Part shown: in pieces, positions 37,690-46,409 of the stretch
How positions within the stretch are numbered: position 1 is the stretch's first letter
Layout: the number at the start of each line of letters is the position of its first letter
DNA from: Acinetobacter portensis
GTDB lineage: Bacteria; Pseudomonadota; Gammaproteobacteria; Pseudomonadales; Moraxellaceae
Assembly: GCF_009372215.1 (NCBI RefSeq)
Contig: NZ_LWRV01000038.1
Span: forward strand, 1-64,000
Length of the DNA: 64,000 nt
Reading direction: 5' to 3'
The notes under the pieces: model-generated
Seen by the model: the letters and a program-made list of their open reading frames with translations, nothing else
Databases searched by the model: none
Told to the model about the DNA's origin: nothing
Made by a program: the position numbers and the translations under genes

Positions 37690-38994
37690 TTAAAGTTGAA
37701 TTGGATAAACTGTTGCTTTACTGGCATTGCTAGAAAATAGACTAGAGAACCACATCATCACTTTTTGGAAAATATTGGCTTCTTCAACTTGAACATTTTG
37801 ATCTAAATGAAGCGTATTAATCAGTACGTTATTTTGATAAACCTGAACTGTTGCAAGTTGCATGACTTTTGCAATAGGCGCAATGATTTGATTTTCTTTG
37901 ACTTGAACTTCAGCACGAGTATTGGTTTCAGTTAAAGGGTCAATTTGTTGGATTGTTCCATTGCCTGTATTTAACATCACACGTTGATTTACTTTGTCGT
38001 AAGTTTGAAGATCGATGGCATAAGTTTGGTTATATAAAGATGTTGTAACTAATTTCGGTTGATTTGCAGTCACTTTAAACATTTTTAATGTCGATTTAAC
38101 CACTGGGATATCTGCAATAGTTTGTTTTTCTTTTACCACAACTTCGTTACGTGTGTAGGTATAAGCGAGGTTTAATAAAGTTTGCGCAACTTCGGCACGT
38201 TTTACGGCACTTTTAGCCCCCATCACCACCACAATTAAACGACGTTCAGGCGCATTTAAATCACCGGTTGGACGATGTGCAGTTAAAGTTAAGTTATAAC
38301 CTGCTGCACGGGTAAAACCTGTTTTTAAACCATCTACACTTGGGTCAGTTTTTAAAGCTAAGTTTGTTGCACGATGAAAGCGTTGGTTATAGCTAAAACT
38401 TGGCATTACTGAATAATGTAAATATTCAGGCGTTTGTTTTGTTACGGCTTGACCTAAAAGCGCCATATCGTATGCAGATGAAAAGTGATCATCCATAGTA
38501 ATGCCCGCAGGGTTTGAAAAATGCGTATCTTTCATGCCCAAAGCTTGTGCTTCTTTATTCATGCGCTGAACAAATGCAGGAACAGAACCTGAAATACGTT
38601 CTGCAAGTGTTACCGCAGCATCATTTGCAGACATTACAATTAAACCTGCAAGTAACTGATCTACAGAAATCGTTTCAGTCGGCTTGAGGTACATTTGAGA
38701 CTCATCCCATTGCACCATATTCACTACAGGTGTTGCCGTGATAATTTCATCTTTAGACAAACGACCTGCTTCAATTTCTTTAAATGCAATATAAGCGACC
38801 ATCATTTTGGTCATAGATGCGGGTGCTCTTTGCACATGGCTGTTATGTTCTGCAATCACTTGACCTGATTGTGGGTCTAAAATGGTCCAAGCCTCGGCTT
38901 CCACACTTTGTGGAACGATATTTATTAACCCAGCTTGGGTTAAAGTTGAACACAATAAGCTCAAAATTGTGAGCACGTAAATAACAGCTTTCAA
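37690..38994 (-). CDS. dacC: D-alanyl-D-alanine carboxypeptidase (PBP5/6 family)
   Basis: A 434-residue low-molecular-weight penicillin-binding protein that trims the fifth D-Ala from cell-wall peptides. It has a signal peptide (residues about 1-21), the nucleophile motif SMTK (Ser60), SAN (122-124) and a KTG triad in DGLKTGFTRAAGYNL. A C-terminal beta domain follows. A final amphipathic region (VMMWFSSLFSSNASK) probably holds it to the inner membrane. The C-terminal part is longer than in E. coli PBP5 (403). The symbol dacC versus dacA cannot be decided. Confidence 0.9.
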   Translation of the reverse strand: MKAVIYVLTILSLLCSTLTQAGLINIVPQSVEAEAWTILDPQSGQVIAEHNSHVQRAPASMTKMMVAYIAFKEIEAGRLSKDEIITATPVVNMVQWDESQMYLKPTETISVDQLLAGLIVMSANDAAVTLAERISGSVPAFVQRMNKEAQALGMKDTHFSNPAGITMDDHFSSAYDMALLGQAVTKQTPEYLHYSVMPSFSYNQRFHRATNLALKTDPSVDGLKTGFTRAAGYNLTLTAHRPTGDLNAPERRLIVVVMGAKSAVKRAEVAQTLLNLAYTYTRNEVVVKEKQTIADIPVVKSTLKMFKVTANQPKLVTTSLYNQTYAIDLQTYDKVNQRVMLNTGNGTIQQIDPLTETNTRAEVQVKENQIIAPIAKVMQLATVQVYQNNVLINTLHLDQNVQVEEANIFQKVMMWFSSLFSSNASKATVYPIQL

Positions 38995-39095
38995 TGAAAA
39001 TCCTTAGTCAAGTCAGGCCGTGACTGTAGTAGCGCAAAAGAGGGTAAATGCTATGCTTTTTTTTTCAAGCTGACTAGTCAAAAATGTAGACATTT

Positions 39096-39116
39096 AATAC
39101 AGTTCAGCACTGTATT
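39096..39116. repeat. 7-7-7 inverted repeat between divergent dacC and the M61 peptidase gene
   Basis: AATACAG (39096-39102) and CTGTATT (39110-39116) are exact inverted repeats spaced by 7 nt. A second 10-bp palindrome, TGACTAGTCA, lies at 39071-39080. Both sit in the divergent promoter region and look like operators or promoter parts. Confidence 0.4.
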
Positions 39117-39173
39117 TGAAAAAAATGATAAGCTAGATATAAGTTTTGTAAAATATTTTTCGAATTGCCTATT

Positions 39174-40877
39174 ATGCTTCATTATCAAATCGAATTTGAC
39201 GATTATCGTCAACATCTTGTACACGTAACACTTCGCTTTTTGGCAGATCCGACACAAGTTCTGACTTTACCGACTTGGATTCCGGGTAGCTATTTAATTC
39301 GCGAATTTTCTAAGCATATCGAATCTGTAAAAGCATCGGATGAAGATGGTCGCCTTTTAAAAATTAGCAAATTTGAAAAGAACAAATGGCGTTTGTTTAA
39401 TACAGATCATGAGCTAATTACGGTTGAATATGAGGTATATGCGTATGACTTATCTGTACGTGGCGCATATGTAGATCAAAACCGTTTATATATTAATCCT
39501 GCTTGTGCATGTATTGGTTTAGAAGGTCAGGAAGATAAACCTGTTGAAGTTGAAGTGTTCTTACCACCTGAGTTAAAACATTTCCAATTGGCAACGGGCT
39601 TAGAGTCTAAAAGCTTGGTGAAAGGTCGTTATACTTTAAAAGCGAAAAACTACGCTCAATTGATCGATTCTCCATTTGAATTGGCAGATCAAACGCGTTT
39701 TAGTTTTGACACAAATGGTATTGCACACGAATTTGTTGTTTCGGGTCAGCATAAAATGAATGCTGAACGTATGAAACAAGATATTGAAAAAATCTGTTCA
39801 ACTGAAATTTCAATGTTTGGTTCTGCGCCATTCGAAAACTATACTTTTATGACCATGGCAACAGCCAATAGTTATGGTGGCTTAGAGCATCCGAACAGTA
39901 CAAGCTTAATTAGCCCGCGTGATGATTTGCCAAAAGCTAATGAGCCTGTAGAACCATCTGAAAATTATCAACGCTTTTTAGGTTTATGTAGCCATGAATA
40001 TTTTCATTCGTGGTTGGTGAAATTTATCCGTCCTGAAAACTTTGTGAATTACGATTTAAACCGTGAAGGCTATACGTCTTTATTGTGGATTTTTGAAGGT
40101 TTCACTTCGTATTACGATGATTTAATTTTGCTTCGTAGCGGTGTAATTAACCAAGATTCATACATTAAATTGTTAAGAGCACAAATTGATCGTTATTTAC
40201 AAAACCCAGGTCGTGAAGTTCAAACGGTTGCAGAAAGTAGTTTTGATGCTTGGGTGAAGTTTTATCGTCAAGATGAAAACTCGAATAATGCAGGTACAAG
40301 CTATTACAACAAAGGTTGTTTGGTTGCGCTTTGTTTAGATTTGGGCTTGCGTTTACGTGGTTCTAGCTTAGATGCCTTAATGCGTAAATTGTATGAAAAT
40401 GCACAAAATGGTATTCAAGTGAATGAAGGTACCATTTATGAATTGTGCAATGCGCTTACAGGTGATGATTGGGCTGAGCAGATTAATCACTTGATTAATA
40501 CAACAGATGAATTGCCTTTAGATCAGTTATTCCCTGAATTTGGTGTTTCTTATACTTTAAAAAATGATAAGACTTTGCCATTTGGTTTGAAACTTGCCGA
40601 TAAGCCTGAAGGTGTTGTGGTTCAGTCTGCGCGTCGTGATGGTGTGGGGGCGAAAGCAGGTCTTTCTGCTCAAGATGTGATTATTGCTATTGATGGTGTG
40701 AAAGCATCTGCAAAATTACTTGAGCAATATGCGAAAGAACAAGGTGTATTTACTGTTTATGCGTTCCGCCGTGATGAGTTTATGCAGTTTGAAGTGAATG
40801 CTTCGGGTTCTGTTTTAACAGAAGTTGAACTTAAAGTTGAAGATGCGACAAAAGCTGAAAAATGGCTTAAAGCTTAG
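39174..40877 (+). CDS. M61-family peptidase with C-terminal PDZ domain
   Basis: About 567 residues from the ATG at 39174; a TTG nine bases earlier is in frame and neither has a clear ribosome-binding site. It matches the M61 (glycyl aminopeptidase) family: an N-terminal beta domain (LPTWIPGSYLIREFSKHI), a thermolysin-like core with zinc motif HEYFHSW, the downstream WIFEGFTSYYDD carrying the third Glu ligand, and a C-terminal PDZ domain (GVVVQSARRDGVGAKAGLSAQDVIIAIDG). There is no signal peptide, so it is probably cytoplasmic. Substrate unknown. Confidence 0.9.
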   Translation: MLHYQIEFDDYRQHLVHVTLRFLADPTQVLTLPTWIPGSYLIREFSKHIESVKASDEDGRLLKISKFEKNKWRLFNTDHELITVEYEVYAYDLSVRGAYVDQNRLYINPACACIGLEGQEDKPVEVEVFLPPELKHFQLATGLESKSLVKGRYTLKAKNYAQLIDSPFELADQTRFSFDTNGIAHEFVVSGQHKMNAERMKQDIEKICSTEISMFGSAPFENYTFMTMATANSYGGLEHPNSTSLISPRDDLPKANEPVEPSENYQRFLGLCSHEYFHSWLVKFIRPENFVNYDLNREGYTSLLWIFEGFTSYYDDLILLRSGVINQDSYIKLLRAQIDRYLQNPGREVQTVAESSFDAWVKFYRQDENSNNAGTSYYNKGCLVALCLDLGLRLRGSSLDALMRKLYENAQNGIQVNEGTIYELCNALTGDDWAEQINHLINTTDELPLDQLFPEFGVSYTLKNDKTLPFGLKLADKPEGVVVQSARRDGVGAKAGLSAQDVIIAIDGVKASAKLLEQYAKEQGVFTVYAFRRDEFMQFEVNASGSVLTEVELKVEDATKAEKWLKA

Positions 40878-40901
40878 TTGCATATAGTTGAAGGTTCATG
40901 T

Positions 40902-40928
40902 AAAACCCATACTTAGGTATGGGTTTTT
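40902..40928 (+). terminator. Terminator of the M61 peptidase gene
   Basis: AAAACCCATAC pairs with GTATGGGTTTT around a 4-nt loop, followed by T residues. Confidence 0.9.
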
Positions 40929-40967
40929 TATTGCCTAAAATTAATTATTTATGAGTAGAAAAATAAA

Positions 40968-41741
40968 GTGAATTCTAAAAGTTTGATTTGGGGAATGGTT
41001 GGAACAGTTACTTGGTTGCTTCTTATTTTTCTATTTGCTGTTCTAAAGGGTTATGAGTTACCAAACTCTTTAAATGAGTTAGGCGATGCATTAGCAGGAA
41101 TAGTTGCGCCGATAGCATTTTTTTGGCTGATTTTAGGTTATTTACAACAAAGTAAGCAGTTAGAGTAAAATTCCATTGCGATTAATCAGCAAGCGGATTC
41201 TTTAAAACAACAAGCTGAAGCACTGAATTTGCAAATCATGGAAATGAAAGAGAGTGTTCAACAGCAGAGAGAAATGGTGGATGTACAAAATAAGCAATAT
41301 GAAGCAATGAATATAAGTGTAGAGCCTTGTTGGGAAATCAAGGGTTATCATTATGAAGAAACTGTAGATGATATTTATGAATATGATGAGTTTGGAAATT
41401 CTATAGACTTAATAGGTCACAAAGAACGTTTTATTGTGTATTTAGATATTATGAATAAAGGAAAAGAAGCGAGAAAAGCTAAAATTAAGGATAATAATGG
41501 CAGTCAGCATTTTATAGCTGAAGTTTGGGAGGGCGGTGAGATTAAGCTGGTAGCGATTGATTTATCAGATGAAGATAGAGTGAGAATTTCAAACTATCAA
41601 AGTGTTTGTGTGAAATTGAACTTTAATTATAAGAATAGGTATGGCAAAAACTATAATAAATATTGGCAAATGAGTATTCAGAAAAATCCAAATGGTGATC
41701 AAATTGATATTTCATATACTCAAATTAAACCCCTCAATTGA
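40968..41741 (+). pseudogene. Membrane-anchored coiled-coil protein gene split by an in-frame stop
   Basis: One frame runs from the GTG at 40968 to the TGA at 41741 and is broken only by TAA at 41166-41168. On both sides the translation is continuous in style: ...YLQQSKQLE, stop, NSIAINQQADSLKQQAEALNLQ.... A CAA to TAA change would restore a protein of about 257 residues. It would have two membrane segments (about residues 8-28 and 42-62), a glutamine-rich coiled coil (about 60-108) and a beta-rich soluble domain. I recognise no named family. The 3' part could still be made from an ATG at 41229 or 41238, but without its anchor. Sequencing error is not excluded. Confidence 0.7.
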
Positions 41742-41753
41742 GGGGTTTAATTT
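41722..41753. terminator. 32-bp perfect palindrome, bidirectional terminator
   Basis: The 32 bases are fully self-complementary, centred between 41737 and 41738, with AAACCCCTCAATTGAGGGGTTT as the core and AT flanks. The stop codon of the interrupted gene is inside it, and rluE ends 19 bp beyond on the other strand. Confidence 0.85.
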
Positions 41754-41771
41754 ATAACAAATTTTTAAATC

Positions 41772-42563
41772 TTAACGAGCATTACGTCCGCGACCACGTG
41801 GCGCTTTCGTATTTGGACGAGTCGTACCATTGGTTCTACGCTTCGGTTTCTCGCTATCATCCATCTGCCAAATACGCTTCGTACCAGAAGACTTCTTCAC
41901 AGAACCATCTTTATTCTTACGAACCATAGGCTTACCACCAGTACCACCTGGTTTCTTCACATAAGAACGTGAACGGTACGGCTCTTCCGCAGGAACATTT
42001 TGAAAATCAGGATATAACAAAGGCTCAATTTCTTTCGTTTCACCTGGTTTTAACGCCATTTGAACTAAATCGATTTGACCAATTTTAGTACGAATTAAAC
42101 GTAAAGTAGGGAAACCAACCGCAGAAGTCATACGACGAACTTGACGATTACGACCTTCACAAATAGAAATTTCAACCCAAGACGTAGGCACAGAAGCACG
42201 GAAACGGACAGGAGGAACACGTTCCCATAACCATTCAGGCTCTTCAACTTTTTCCGCTTTCGCAGGTAAAGTCATACCATCTTTAAGTTCGATACCTTTA
42301 CGAAGTTGCTCAAGCGCTTCTTCAGTTACATCACCTTCAACCTGAACCAAATAAGTTTTAAATTTCTTATTTTCAGGATTAGTAATATATTGGTTTAAAC
42401 CACCGTGATCGGTTAAAAATACTAAACCTTCAGAGTCCATGTCCAAACGACCTGCAAGACGCAAGTCAGGATCGTTAACGAAATCTGCCATCGTTTGATG
42501 TTTTTCGTCAGCACGGAATTGAGAGAGAACGTCATAAGGTTTATTAAGAATGACGATTTTCAT
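41772..42563 (-). CDS. rluE: 23S rRNA pseudouridine synthase RluE with basic C-terminal tail
   Basis: A 263-residue RsuA/RluB/E/F-family enzyme. The first 190 residues match RluE (pseudouridine 2457): NKPYDVLSQF start, AGRLDMDSEGLVFLT with the catalytic Asp in GRLD, VPTSWVEISICEGRNRQVRRMT and VGFPTLRLIR. E. coli RluE is about 217 residues. Here a Lys/Arg/Gly-rich low-complexity tail of about 65 residues is added, which may bind RNA. No S4 domain is present, as in RluE. It is separated from pyrB by a 540-bp gap. Confidence 0.9.
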   Translation of the reverse strand: MKIVILNKPYDVLSQFRADEKHQTMADFVNDPDLRLAGRLDMDSEGLVFLTDHGGLNQYITNPENKKFKTYLVQVEGDVTEEALEQLRKGIELKDGMTLPAKAEKVEEPEWLWERVPPVRFRASVPTSWVEISICEGRNRQVRRMTSAVGFPTLRLIRTKIGQIDLVQMALKPGETKEIEPLLYPDFQNVPAEEPYRSRSYVKKPGGTGGKPMVRKNKDGSVKKSSGTKRIWQMDDSEKPKRRTNGTTRPNTKAPRGRGRNAR

Positions 42564-43105
42564 AAAAATGCTTCTTTAATAAGGATAAATACAGAAATGC
42601 TTAAGATTTATTCGATGGAGAAATAACATGATTTCTCATTAAATCTTAAAAATACAAAATATGGATAACGCTATTATGCTTTAAGATGGCTTGAAAGTAT
42701 TGTATATCGCCAATTTTTTTTCAAAGTTCCTTCATTATTCGGCTTAGATCCGATAAATAGCAATAAAATAGGGGCGATTTAGGCAATTAAATTGTGGAGG
42801 TCTATTAAAACGGATTTATTGTAAAAAGATTATAAGTTCATATTTTTTGATTTACGATGCAAAATATGTTGAACAGAACCCTTATTCAAAATAAGCCTAT
42901 CTCAAAATTCTCTGTATACTTAAATTCATGTTTGAAATTCGATACTTATAAATTTTGATAAAACTATCTAATTGAAATTATTATTGGATATTGGGTTTTT
43001 AATTGTAATTGTTAAATGTATTTTGATCATTCGGTGCCTTATTTCACTGCAAAGTTAGCGTGAATGTCTGTATAATATGTTGACTTAGCATATAAGGAAT
43101 CCACC
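42564..43105. other. Intergenic region between divergent rluE and pyrB
   Basis: About 540 bp with no credible gene. Next to rluE there is a GAGAAAT/ATTTCTC hairpin (about 42617-42636). Next to pyrB there is a -10-like TATAAT (43071-43076) preceded directly by TG, then GGAATCC before the ATG. The middle is featureless AT-rich DNA. Confidence 0.5.
43071..43076 (+). promoter_or_regulatory. -10 box of the pyrB promoter
   Basis: TATAAT lies 30 bp before the pyrB ATG with no good -35 in place. The short leader (about 20 nt) leaves no room for a UTP-sensing attenuator of the E. coli type. Confidence 0.45.
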
Positions 43106-44122
43106 ATGTATTTGGCGGCACTGCATACCCCGAGCCAGATTCAGCTCAACCAAAACGGAAACCTAAAGCACTTTTTGACCATTGAAGGTCTATCTAAAGA
43201 AACTCTTACAAAAATATTGGACACTGCACAGTCCTTTTTTAATGACCAAAATCAGCTTATTACCAACAATCTTCTGGAAGGTCGTACGGTAATGAATCTC
43301 TTCTTTGAAAATTCTACCCGTACACGTACCACTTTCGAAGCCGCTGCAAAACGTCTTTCTGCCAATGTTTTAAATATTGATATCGCACGTTCAAGTACAT
43401 CTAAAGGTGAAACTTTACGTGACACGCTTTGGAATTTAGAAGCAATGGCGGCAGACATCTTCGTGGTGCGTCATTCATCTTCTGGTGCAGCACATTTCAT
43501 TGCAAAAGATGTATGTCCAAACATCGCCATTATTAATGCGGGCGATGGACGTCATGCACATCCTACGCAAGCAATGTTAGATATGCTCACCATTCGCCGT
43601 GAAACCAAGAAAAACTTTGAAGATATCTCTATTGCCATTATTGGTGATATTAAGCATTCACGCGTTGCACGTTCGGATGTTGCAGCATTGCAAACATTGG
43701 GCTGTAAAGACATTCGTGTGATTGCACCAAATACATTACTTCCTTATGGTTTTAGTGAATATGGCGAAGGTGTTCGTTTATTCAATAATATGGAAGACGG
43801 TATTCAAAATTGCGACGTGATTATTACTTTACGGATTCAAAACGAACGTATCGATTCTCCTGCATTGGCGTCACAATCTGAATTCTACAAAATGTACGGC
43901 TTAAATAAAGAACGTCTTGCATTAGCAAAACCAGATTGCATCGTGATGCATCCAGGACCTATGAACCGTGGCGTAGAAATCGATTCAAGCATTGCAGATG
44001 GTACGCAATCGGTGATTTTGAATCAGGTAACAAACGGTATTGCTGTTCGTATGGCAGTATTGGCGTTGTCTATGCAAGGTCAATTGCAAGAAAAAGGTTT
44101 ATTAGAAGCGATTGCGGTATAA
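43106..44122 (+). CDS. pyrB: Aspartate carbamoyltransferase catalytic chain
   Basis: A 338-residue PyrB, the committing step of pyrimidine synthesis. The carbamoyl-phosphate motif is [49 protein letters not shown], and [14 protein letters not shown] follow in the normal order. An N-terminal extension (about 18 residues) compared with E. coli PyrB is usual in the Pseudomonas type, which forms a dodecamer with the PyrC'-like protein encoded 9 bp downstream rather than with PyrI. Confidence 0.95.
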   Translation: MYLAALHTPSQIQLNQNGNLKHFLTIEGLSKETLTKILDTAQSFFNDQNQLITNNLLEGRTVMNLFFENSTRTRTTFEAAAKRLSANVLNIDIARSSTSKGETLRDTLWNLEAMAADIFVVRHSSSGAAHFIAKDVCPNIAIINAGDGRHAHPTQAMLDMLTIRRETKKNFEDISIAIIGDIKHSRVARSDVAALQTLGCKDIRVIAPNTLLPYGFSEYGEGVRLFNNMEDGIQNCDVIITLRIQNERIDSPALASQSEFYKMYGLNKERLALAKPDCIVMHPGPMNRGVEIDSSIADGTQSVILNQVTNGIAVRMAVLALSMQGQLQEKGLLEAIAV

Positions 44123-44131
44123 GGGATAGTC

Positions 44132-45367
44132 ATGAGTATTGTTAAAATTGAAAATGTACGTGTCTTAGACCCAATTGCTAAAACGGACAGCGTACAAACT
44201 GTATATATCGAAAATGGTAAATTGGTTGCTGAATCAAGCAATGTTGCAGAAACCATTAATGGTGAAGGCAAATGGTTAATGCCAACCATGTTAGATTTGT
44301 GTGCGCGTTTACGTGAACCGGGTCAGCAACAACATGGTACGTTAAAATCTGAAGGTAAAGCGGCACGTGAAAACGGTATTTTGCACGTATTTACTCCACC
44401 AGATTCAAAACCAATTGTTCAAGATAATGGTGCTTTAATCCACGGCTTAGTTGAAAAAGCAATGTTGGATGGTGGCATTTATTTACAAGTGATTGGTGCA
44501 CAAACTCAAGGTTTATTAGGCAAGCAACCTGCAAATATGGCAGGTTTGAAAAAGGGCGGTTGTACGTCTGTTTCAAATGCTTATGCAACATTTGAAGATG
44601 ATGATGTTGTACTTCGTACTTTAGAATATGCGGCTGGTTTAGACATGACTGTCGTGTTCTATGCAGAAGAACATCAAATTGCCAAGGATGGTTGTGTACA
44701 TGAAGGTTTTGTTGCATCTCGTCAAGGTTTACCAACAATTCCTGCTTTGGCAGAAACCATTGCAATTGCAAAATACTTGTTGATGATTGAAGCTACAGGC
44801 GTACGTGCTCACTTTGGCTTATTGTCATGTGGCGCATCTGTAGAGCTTATTAAAATTGCAAAAGACAAAGGCTTAAATATCACCTGTGATGTGGCAATGC
44901 ACCAATTGCATTTAACCGATCAATTGATTGATGGCTTCAATTCACTTGCACATGTACGTCCGCCACTTCGTTCTGAAAAAGACAAAGAGTTGCTTCGCCA
45001 AGGCGTAAAAGATGGTGTAATTGATGCGATTTGTACACATCATGAACCTTTAAGTAGCTCTGCGAAAATGGCGCCATTTGCTGAAACACTTCCGGGCTTT
45101 ACAGCATTTGATACTTATATTCCATTTGGCATTCAACTTGTGAAAGAGGGTTTGTTCGAGCCTTTAGAGTGGGTTGAAAAAGTGACTGTTGCACCTGCAA
45201 AAGTGGCCAATATGTATGATCGTTGGGTGGCTGAATCTGGTTTAGTATTAATTGATCCTGAACTTGAATTGACACTGAATAAAGATTCAATTATCTCTCA
45301 AGGTAAAAATACGCCGTTAATTAATCAAACTGTTCAAGCAAAAGCAGTGCGTACTTTTACTGCGTAA
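44132..45367 (+). CDS. pyrC': Inactive dihydroorotase-like PyrC' (partner of PyrB)
   Basis: A 411-residue dihydroorotase homologue that has lost the active-site metal ligands. Where real enzymes have D-x-H-x-H-L-R-E-P-G, this one has DLCARLREPGQQ, so both His are gone. In Pseudomonas such a protein (PyrC' or PyrX) is needed for stable, regulated ATCase and not for catalysis. The CTHHEPLSSSAKMAPFAETLPGF end of the core is kept. It starts 9 bp after pyrB and ends in a terminator, so the two form an operon. A true pyrC must lie elsewhere. Confidence 0.9.
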   Translation: MSIVKIENVRVLDPIAKTDSVQTVYIENGKLVAESSNVAETINGEGKWLMPTMLDLCARLREPGQQQHGTLKSEGKAARENGILHVFTPPDSKPIVQDNGALIHGLVEKAMLDGGIYLQVIGAQTQGLLGKQPANMAGLKKGGCTSVSNAYATFEDDDVVLRTLEYAAGLDMTVVFYAEEHQIAKDGCVHEGFVASRQGLPTIPALAETIAIAKYLLMIEATGVRAHFGLLSCGASVELIKIAKDKGLNITCDVAMHQLHLTDQLIDGFNSLAHVRPPLRSEKDKELLRQGVKDGVIDAICTHHEPLSSSAKMAPFAETLPGFTAFDTYIPFGIQLVKEGLFEPLEWVEKVTVAPAKVANMYDRWVAESGLVLIDPELELTLNKDSIISQGKNTPLINQTVQAKAVRTFTA

Positions 45368-45385
45368 TTTTGAAATGATTTAATG

Positions 45386-45411
45386 AAAAGTCAGCTTCGG
45401 CTGACTTTTTT
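45386..45411 (+). terminator. Terminator of the pyrBC' operon
   Basis: AAAAGTCAGC pairs with GCTGACTTTT around a TTCG tetraloop, followed by T residues. Confidence 0.92.
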
Positions 45412-45510
45412 GTTACAGAAATATAAAAGGAGCTTAATAAAATATTTTACATAGATTAAAAAATATCCTATAACTACAATGTAATGACATTTAAAAATCG
45501 TGGGGGCGAG

Positions 45511-46278
45511 ATGTCTTTTAATATAATTAATCTATTACAACAACACGTTACACCTATCGTTCTTGTAAAAGAAACAGATGATTTATTATTTAAAAAACAA
45601 GCACTCACTAGCTTTTATCCAATTTTATTGGCAGCTATTAATTCTAAACCTGAATTGTTTGAAAAACTACGTAATCAACTTGAGCCAGATATCACTGATA
45701 TTTTTGATGAAAACTCAGATATTACACAGCAGATCTTAAATTATATTAGTGGTGAGGCATCTACAGAAGAGGTTAATCATCATCTCAATGCATCTCTTGC
45801 ACCTGTTCTGAATTTGTTGGTAAGTGAAGCAGGATCGGGTGATATTCAAGTGATTGAACATTTAATTAAAGGGCAAATGCCATTGGTGTTAAATGCATTA
45901 CCACATTGGTCTGTCGATTTGCTTGCTATGGCAGGTATAAAAAATTCATTAGAAAATATTCGGGAAGAATTGAAAAAGCCTGAAGCCTTTGTTTCAACAA
46001 GTTCGAATAAAAAGAAAAAACCATTTCCATTGCAATATGTAGTGCTGTTCATTGTCATTGCACTTTTGATTTTGGTGATTAAGTCACTTTTTCAGCATAA
46101 TTCTGAAAGTTCAGAGCTTAAAAATAACGATGTTGCATCTGAGGTTTTATCTCAACCATATGCACCTAAAATAGATGAGCAAGCAGCTTCAACAGTATTG
46201 GTTAAAAATCCATTACCTGAAATAGAAAAAGCGGTTCAACCTGCATCAAGTTCTGAAATAGAAAAAATTATAGAATAG
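45511..46278 (+). CDS. Single-pass membrane protein, unknown function
   Basis: About 255 residues from the ATG at 45511, which has a GGGGGCGAG ribosome-binding site; an ATG at 45484 is in frame upstream. Residues 1-165 are helical and cytoplasmic in character. A basic KKKK stretch then precedes one membrane helix (about residues 175-195, YVVLFIVIALLILVI). A periplasmic, low-complexity tail follows. The topology (cytoplasmic domain, one helix, disordered periplasmic tail) recalls envelope tethering proteins, but no named family is recognised. The next gene also encodes an envelope protein. Confidence 0.68.
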   Translation: MSFNIINLLQQHVTPIVLVKETDDLLFKKQALTSFYPILLAAINSKPELFEKLRNQLEPDITDIFDENSDITQQILNYISGEASTEEVNHHLNASLAPVLNLLVSEAGSGDIQVIEHLIKGQMPLVLNALPHWSVDLLAMAGIKNSLENIREELKKPEAFVSTSSNKKKKPFPLQYVVLFIVIALLILVIKSLFQHNSESSELKNNDVASEVLSQPYAPKIDEQAASTVLVKNPLPEIEKAVQPASSSEIEKIIE

Positions 46279-46409
46279 AATGACTTATTGAATTTTGATT
46301 AATGCATCTTAATAAAGTTTGTTAATTATTGATATCTATGACTCGTTTTTTAATCAATTGTTTGCTTAAATGCGCATGAAAATAATGACAATCATGGTTG
46401 AAAATCAAA

